The notes under the pieces: generated by a model | Databases searched by the model: none | Told to the model about the DNA's origin: nothing | What the model saw: only the letters and a program-made list of their open reading frames with translations | Position numbers and translations under genes: made by a program | In this document: positions 57,480 through 64,000 of the stretch, one piece after another | How the letters are laid out: each line of letters starts with the position of its first letter | How positions within the stretch are numbered: position 1 is the first letter of the stretch | Assembly (NCBI GenBank): GCA_012931725.1 | Contig: CM022948.1 | Span: forward strand, 62,611,222 to 62,675,221 | Length of the DNA: 64,000 nt | From: Litsea cubeba | Taxonomy: Eukaryota; Streptophyta; Magnoliopsida; Laurales; Lauraceae | Direction: 5' to 3'

Positions 57480-60400
57480 GTGGGTGGAAAAATTGAAGAT
57501 CACATAAATGATTTTCAATGCATTGTGAATGAGCTGGCTACAATGAAGATGGTCCTTGATGATGAGATGCAAGCTTTATTTCTTCTAAGTTCTTTGCCAG
57601 ATACATGGGAGACATTGGTTGTTTCCGTGAGCAACTCTACTCCAGATGGTGTGTTATCAATGAGTCAAGTTACTAGCAGCTTGTTAAATGAAGAAACAAG
57701 AAGGAAAACTGCAGGGACAGATAATGCACAGGCCTTTGTTACTGAGAATAGAGGGAGGAGTAAGAGTAGGGGACCAAAGGGAGGTCGTGGCAAGTCCAGA
57801 GGTGGCAAGGAATCACAGACTAAGAAAAAGTCTGGAAAATGCTTTCATTGTGGCAAGGAGGGTCACATTAGAAAGAATTGTTTTGCCTTGAAGGAAAAGA
57901 AAGAAACCAACAATGAGCAGAATAATGACACTAACACTACTGCTACTTTGGATAATGAAGTAGTGATTCTGACTAGTGAAGTTGAAGAGTGTTTGAGTGT
58001 TGCAGATAATCAGGTTGAGTGGGTTGTTGACACAGCAGCATCCTACCATGCTACTCCTTCTAAGGAGATGTTCACGACGTACAAAGCAGGGGACTTTGGC
58101 ACTGTGAAGATGGGCAACACAAGTCATTCAAATATTGTTGGGATCGGTGATGTCTGCATTCAAACCGATATTGGTTGCACAATGACGCTGAAAGATGTGC
58201 GACATATTCCTGATCTGCGGTTGAATCTGATTTCCGGGACTTCATTGGACCGTGCAGGTTATGAAAGTTACTTCGGAAATGGCAGGTGGAAACTCACTAA
58301 AGGGTCTCTTATTTTTGCGAGAGGGAAGGCGTGTAACACGCTGTACAAAACACATGTGAAGCTATGCAAAGGTGTGTTGAATGCTGTTGAAGACAGATCC
58401 TCTCCAAATCTGTGGCACAAGAGACTTGGACATATGAGTGAGAAAGGACTGCAGTTATTGGCAAAGAAAGATTTGATTCAATACTCTAAAGGTACATCCC
58501 TTGACCCTTGTGATTATTGTTTGTTTGGTAAACAACATAGGGTTTCTTTCTCTAAAACATCAACGATAAAATCTAATGTGTTGGATTTGGTATATTCTGA
58601 TGTTTGTGGTCCCATAAAGGTGGAGTCATTGGGTGGCAATAAGCTTTTTGTCACATTTATTGATGATGCATCCAGGAAAGTCTGGGTTTATGCGTTGAAA
58701 TCGAAGGATCAAGTGTTCCAGATATTTCAGCAATTTCATGTCATGGTTGAAAGAGAAACAGGAAAGCTCTTGAAGTGTCTCCGCACAGATAATGGTGGTG
58801 AGTACACATCCAACCAGTTTAAAGGCTATTGCTCAAAGCATGGTATTCGACATGAAAGAACAGTTCCTGGTACTCCACAGCACAATGGTGTAGCCGAAAG
58901 AATGAACCGTACTATTCTTGAAAAGATGAGATGCATGATTATAGTGGCACAGCTACCCAAGCCATTTTGGGTGAAGCTATTCTGACTGCCGTTTACCTGA
59001 TTAACAGGTCTCCCTCAGTTCCTTTGGATTTTGATCTTCCGGAGAGAGTATGGACATGTAAAAATGTTTCTTATTCTCATTTGAAGGTATTTGGGTGCAA
59101 GGCTTTTGCATATGTATCAAAGGAGCAGCGTTCAAAGCTGGATGATAAGGCAGTGTGTTGCATTTTTCTTGGCTATGGTGGAGCCGAGTTTGGCTACAAG
59201 TTATGGAACCCAGAGAAAAGAAAAATTATCAGAAGTAGGGATGTGGTGTTTCATGAAGACCAATTCTTTAGAGATATTGAAAAGACTGAAAAGTCTAATG
59301 AAGTTGTTGATGGAGTGGTTGATCTCACACCGACTCCTTCTCCAGTGCAGACTACAGGTGGAGAAGGTGGACAAAACGATTTAGATCGTGATGAGGTGCA
59401 GGGGTTGCCAGATGAACAGGGTGTTGAGCAGGGGGAGCAGTCTCCTCAGTCAGAAACCACAGAACCTCAGGTTAGGAGGTCTACTCGAGAGCGTCAACCA
59501 TTAACAAGATATCCTGCATCAGATTATATTTTGCTTACTGATGAGGGGGAGCCAGAGAGCTACCCAGAAGCAAAAACTCATGAAGATAAAGATGAGTGGA
59601 TGAAGGCTATGCAGGATGAGATGAGTTCTTTGAAAAAGAACAATACTTATGAGCTGGTGGAACTCTCAAAAGGCAAGAAGGTTCTGAAGAACAAATAGGT
59701 GTTCAAGGTGAAGAGAGATGACAGTGGAAAACTGATAAAGCACAAAGCACGGCTAGTGGTTAAAGGCTTTGCGCAGACGAAGGGTCTTGACTTCGATGAA
59801 ATCTTCTCTCCAGTTGTGAAGATGACTTCTATCAGAGTTATCTTGGGTCTAGTTGCCAGCATGGACCTTGAACTTGAACAGATGGACGTGAAGACTGCTT
59901 TTCTTCACGGTGATCTGAAAGAAGAGATCTACATAACTCAGCCGGAGGGGTTTGAGGTAGAAGGAAAAGAACCGTTGGTTTGCAGGTTGAAAAAGAGTCT
60001 CTACGGGCTGAAACAGGCGCCGAGACAATGGTACAAGAAGTTTGATTCATTCATGGTGAGTCATGGGTACCGGAGGACAGCTGCAGATCACTACGTTTAT
60101 GTTCGTAAATTTGGTAATGGCAAATTTATCATCCTTCTTTTATATGTAGATGATATGTTGATAGTTGGACAGGATAGTGAGATGATTGGCAGACTGAAAA
60201 GGGACATGTCAAAAACTTTTGACATGAAAGACTTGGGTCCCGCACGACAAATTTTGGGAATGCAAATACGTCGTGACAGGAATGCCAAGAAGCTGTGGTT
60301 GTCACAGGAGAAATATGTTGAACGGGTGCTAGCGAGATTCAACATGATAGATGCTAAGCCAGTTAGCATGCCTTTAGCCAGTCACTTCAAGCTCAGTAAG

Positions 60401-61105
60401 AGATCGTGTCCTACTACAGATGAAGAAAAGGAACGGATGATGTCTGTTCCATACTCCTCAGCAGTTGGGAGTCTTATGTATGCCATGGTGTGTACACGGC
60501 CAGACATTGCTCATGCAGTAGGTGTAGTAAGTAGATTTCTTTCTAACCCTGGGAAAGAGCATTGGGAAGCAGTGAAGTGGATCTTCAGATATTTAAGAGG
60601 TACATCAGATTTTTGCTTGTGTTTCGGAGGCTTAAAACCAGTACTTAAAGGCTTTACAGATGCTGATTTTGCAGGCGATCTTGATCGTCGGTTGTCTACT
60701 TCTGGGTACTTATTTACTTTTGCAGGGGGAGCTATTTCCTGGCAGTCTAAGTTGCAGAAGTATACAGCATTGTCTACAACCGAAGCAGAATACATAGCTG
60801 CTAATGAAGCAGGGAAGGAGATGATTTGGTTGAGGAATTTCTTTAAAGAACTGGATTTGAAGCAAGGAGAGTATGTAGTCTACTGTGATAGTCAGAGTGC
60901 TATGGATCTTAGCAAGAACGCTACATACCATGCCCGCACAAAGCATGTTGATGTGAGATATCATTGGATTCGTGAGGTCATCGAAAAGAATCTCATGAAG
61001 CTGGAAAAGATTCACACTGACAAGAATCCCTCTGACATGATGACTAAGGTCGTGTCTAAGGGAAAGCTGGAGCTGTGTTCAGAGTTGGCAGGACTGGACT
61101 CCTAG
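57480..61105 (+). pseudogene. Copia gag-pol, 5'-truncated, one frameshift and one stop
   Basis: Gag begins mid-domain (KIEDHINDFQCIVNELATMK) with no start codon of its own. Then: knuckle CFHCGKEGHIRKNC (57840-57881), protease WVVDTAASYHATP, pre-integrase [13 protein letters not shown], integrase ([43 protein letters not shown]). A missing G in the run near 58969-58971 shifts frame. TAG at 59696-59698 replaces a tryptophan before the RT. RT (YVDDMLI at 60142-60162) and RNase H (KHVDVRYHWIREVI) run intact to TAG 61103-61105. The domains are complete but this copy cannot make a full polyprotein. Confidence 0.9.
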
Positions 61106-61138
61106 TTAGGGGTTCAGAAACGTCTTCCCCATGGTCTG

Positions 61139-61470
61139 GAGGGGGAGATTGTTGGGTTAAGTAGGTCCAGACCAAGTAGGTTCATGGACATGGGTATTAA
61201 GGTAATTGTACCGGGACTTTCTTATTGACTAAGATAAGGTTTCTTAGGGAATAAGAAAGAGAACATTATATATATGATGTAATGTGTAACCCATGAGACA
61301 TACAGACAGACAGAGAGAAGAGTGAACCTAATGGAGAGTCGAGTTTTCTTTCCCGTGGACGTAGGCAAGATTGCCGAACCACGTAATTCTCTTGTGTGTG
61401 ATTTTTTATCTTGTGTGGTTGATTATCCGTTCGATCGCTGATTCACGTTTCCGCATACACGCGCACAACA
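61139..61470 (+). repeat. Polypurine tract and 3' LTR
   Basis: ggagggggaga precedes the 321-bp LTR (61150-61470), which ends cgcacaaca before protease sequence resumes at ctagt. Confidence 0.88.
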
Positions 61471-61798
61471 CTAGTAAGGTTTTTCACCAGCGTTGTTGAA
61501 GGAATGGATGAAATATTCTAGTATTCTACATTCTCTTTGAATATTTTGAGACGTTGCTCCTTCTCTGCCGCATCTTTATAGACGCCCGTGCTGAGCCATC
61601 CATTGTTCATGCATTTCGGACATGGATTTCTCATGGAGCTTGCGGCCGGAGCTCTGATTAGCCCATATGCTCAAGATGAAGAAGCAAAAGTAAAGGAAAA
61701 ACTGGTACTTTGGGGCCATGGGGTTTTGATATAAGTTTCTAATTGATTTCGTGATTTGTGATTGTACAAGTGAATGCAAATAAACTAAGGTGCGCACA

Positions 61799-61810
61799 CT
61801 TTTTATAGGC
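61799..61810 (-). promoter_or_regulatory. TATA box of the protease pseudogene
   Basis: The minus strand reads gcctataaaaag about 80 bp upstream of ATG 61719, a normal spacing for a plant TATA box and short leader. Confidence 0.6.
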
Positions 61811-62912
61811 ATTGCATTGAGAAGGATTAAGTACTCTAATCCAATGTTGCATTGCCATACAAATGTGGATGGGGGAGAGAGGTGGGGAGAGATTGATTTA
61901 CTAACTTGCCGGGCGATTTGTAATGATTTGGATGGGATGAATGACATCTTTTAGTAAAATTATCTCATTCTCTGGTTGTTGTTAATACAGTACTAAACTA
62001 TTTTAATTTTAGTTTTCATCTACGTGATTGAAGAAGGTGGGCCAGGCTTTTTTAATCCAAACAGGTATCAATTGGGCTCCGTAGGGCCGGGGTGCATCAT
62101 GGATTAAAGTAGTTCCTACAGAATTAATATAATCATTCAAGTAGTTACTTTCAAACAAGTCCAATGAATGGTTTTTTTACCAAAAACATGCCCCAGAAAT
62201 TGGATTGATTAATTTGGACAGCAATATATGCTTAAACTCTAGCACATCTAATTTAGAAGTCCGGACCACCCTTTCCCAGAGCCATGAGAGATAAAATTCT
62301 AGCCCCTTTCAGGCTCATTTGGATGCATGCCAATTATAGGAGGATGGTGTGATGAAAAAGTCGCAATGGATATGATTTTGGGCAAGAATCTTATAAAAAA
62401 TCATATCATTTTTAGATCGTCGCAACCATTTATTAAGGGGCCTTAAAGTTTAATAATTTTTTAAATTATGCTTTTTATGAAATTCAATCTAACGGTAAGT
62501 AAAACTTGGATTAGTGTCGAATGAGGGCGAGTGCCAATTCGTACAGGGTAGTGAGCTTGAGGGGGGTTTAGGATAGATGAATTCATAGTAAAGTCTCTTA
62601 AAAAAAGAAGAAGAATTCATGGTAACGTATGTTTTTTCTAATTGGTTCACAGGCACTATAGTGGAAGGAGAATAAAAAAGTGAATATTATAAAGTTTAAC
62701 TTCCTATTGTTTGGATGAAAGAAGTAAAATGACAGTAAAATAAGTGATGTGATTATTTTACTTCATTAGAATTTGGATAAAAATCTGGAGGAGAGAGTAA
62801 ACTTTTGAATTTCGATGCGACATAAAGTACGTAGGAAATTTACCCCACTTTTTTCCACTTAATTTTACTCTCCCAAAGTGTAACGACTCGCCTGAGAAGT
62901 AAAATTTTGTCC
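61811..62912. other. Intergenic, no gene recognised
   Basis: AT-rich upstream DNA of the protease pseudogene. No domain, RNA gene or element boundary seen. Confidence 0.5.
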
Positions 62913-62920
62913 TGTAGTAC

Positions 62921-63408
62921 TAGGGCTGCACAAAAAATCCGATATCACCGTAAAATCGAACCGAACCGAACCGAACCGAACCGACCGAACCGGGCGGGTC
63001 GGATCGATTTATAGTAGATCGGTTCAGTTAACGGTTTGAAAATCGTAAAAACCACTTACATCGGTCAGTTATCGGATTGAACCCACGATTAACCGCTTAA
63101 ACCGAACCGACCGTATATAATAACTTAAGTATTATTTTTTTACTATTTTAGCCTTAGGGTTTCATTTTTGTACGCTTGTATTTAATCTAAACTTTCTTTG
63201 TGGAGTAGAATTATTTTTTATATGGGTCACTGGAATGTTGAATTTTTATGTTTGCACTAAACATTGGAATAAATGCAAAGGACCGGGTATCATTATTTTG
63301 AAATTTTCAATGTTTGGTTTTCAAAAAAATAAAATAAAAAACCAATAGGTTCGGTTTGGTTGTTGGTTTTAGTGTTAAACCGATCCGAACCGCCCATGTG
63401 CAGCCCTA
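62921..63408. mobile_element. hAT-like non-autonomous element, perfect TIR and 8-bp duplication
   Basis: The 11-bp ends tagggctgcac and gtgcagcccta are perfect inverted repeats. The octamer tgtagtac flanks both sides exactly (62913-62920 and 63409-63416). Subterminal 'aaccgaaccgaaccg' and 'cggttcggtt' motifs match those of the element at 22991-23918. No open frame; mobilised in trans. Confidence 0.9.
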
Positions 63409-63416
63409 TGTAGTAC

Positions 63417-64000
63417 CTTCTATTTTACCTCCATATGTAACTTTAGTTATGATTTGACACCTACTCCTAAATATGCCTTCTTATAAAAAAATATTTCCTA
63501 AGATTTAATTGACTGTGGTGACAGGTGAGAAATCATTTCCTACCAAGAGAGAGTGAGCATCTCATGAATCCTCATTTGTAATCATTGAGGGCCCATTTGT
63601 TTTCATAGGATTTCTTTAAAATGTGTATTTATGAAGTCGCAAAAATTGAAAAAATAAAGATAAATTCTATAAATAGTGAATCAATGAAGCTTCCATATCT
63701 CCACCTTATATTCATCTTTCCTCACTTCTTTAATCTTCCTTTTTGGAACCCATTCTACCAATGATTCCTGTTAAACAAACAGTGATTTACGGTGATGAAC
63801 ATGGCCCCCACCCCAACTCCAACCGATTAATGAGTTGGGAAAATGTCAACCCAGCCCCTCAATTCAGGGGTTTGTGTTGCAGTTCAATGTCTATGTTTAG
63901 GTTGGTTTCAGGTCAATTTGGTTGTTGAACATGTATGCCTTTTAAGATATCACACCATTTGTTGCTTGGGTTCGACATCTTAGCCCAATCTGAAATTTGC
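63417..64000. other. No gene recognised
   Basis: AT-rich end of window. A short frame at 63743-63928 has no family resemblance. Confidence 0.5.

Larger units (their letters stand above)
56739..61470 (+). mobile_element. Ty1/copia inserted in the protease gene, chimeric with a TRIM
   Basis: LTRs 56739-57057 (319 bp) and 61150-61470 (321 bp) are about 96% alike by eye. Flanking pentamers cttgt (left) and ctagt (right) match at four of five positions. Primer site tggtatcagagc is at 57060-57071 and the polypurine tract ggagggggaga just before 61150. Between the primer site and the gag frame lies foreign TRIM sequence (57072-57478), and the first 100 or more codons of Gag are missing. The pol frame has one frameshift and one stop. 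The insertion splits exon 1 of the protease pseudogene. Confidence 0.9.

Overview
This window is nuclear DNA of a flowering plant. The evidence is multi-exon genes with GT-AG introns, a plant U-box/ARM ubiquitin ligase, a SPARK-domain receptor-like kinase, a papain-type cysteine protease, FAR1-related and GRF zinc-finger fragments, and a very high load of LTR retrotransposons, hAT, Mutator-like and TRIM elements. I cannot assign the species. Nothing prokaryotic, organellar or rRNA-like was seen.

Layout. 0.6-4.1 kb holds two decayed TE-associated genes: a GRF zinc-finger gene that has lost its splice acceptor, and an internally deleted FAR1-related gene on the minus strand. 5.6-10.8 kb holds a hAT-like element and a 4.35 kb Mutator-like element (9-bp target duplication) with a three-LTR TRIM array inside it. 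11.7-18.3 kb looks like a roughly 3 kb solo LTR of Ty3/gypsy type, split by a young 3.6 kb non-autonomous LTR element (12465-16107). That element encodes a gag-like leader running into long tandem repeats. 19.15-33.9 kb is a decayed Ty1/copia element with three later insertions: a Mutator-like element carrying VPS28 and Ulp1-protease fragments (19239-22766), a hAT-like element (22991-23918) and a nearly intact copia with a 1,374-codon gag-pol frame (27019-33215).

36.7-39.0 kb is the clearest ordinary gene: an intronless PUB18/PUB19-like U-box ubiquitin ligase with a TATA box and G-box/ABRE-like sites upstream. 39.6-53.0 kb on the minus strand is an eight-exon SPARK-domain receptor-like kinase. 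Its exon boundaries and phases agree throughout, except for one extra base in the ATP-loop exon. Its introns have absorbed a truncated copia (48376-51301), a 153-bp Mutator-type MITE, a hAT-like MITE and LTR scraps. 55.4-61.7 kb is a SAG12-like cysteine protease pseudogene, broken by point lesions and by a third copia (56739-61470). That copia is itself a chimera containing a TRIM internal region and LTR. 62.9-63.4 kb is another hAT-like element with a perfect 8-bp target duplication.

The cellular genes do not form a pathway. They are two regulatory genes of stress or receptor type and one dead protease, set in layered transposon debris. The relative order of several insertions can be read directly from nesting and target-site duplications. 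All calls come from reading the sequence; no database search was run.
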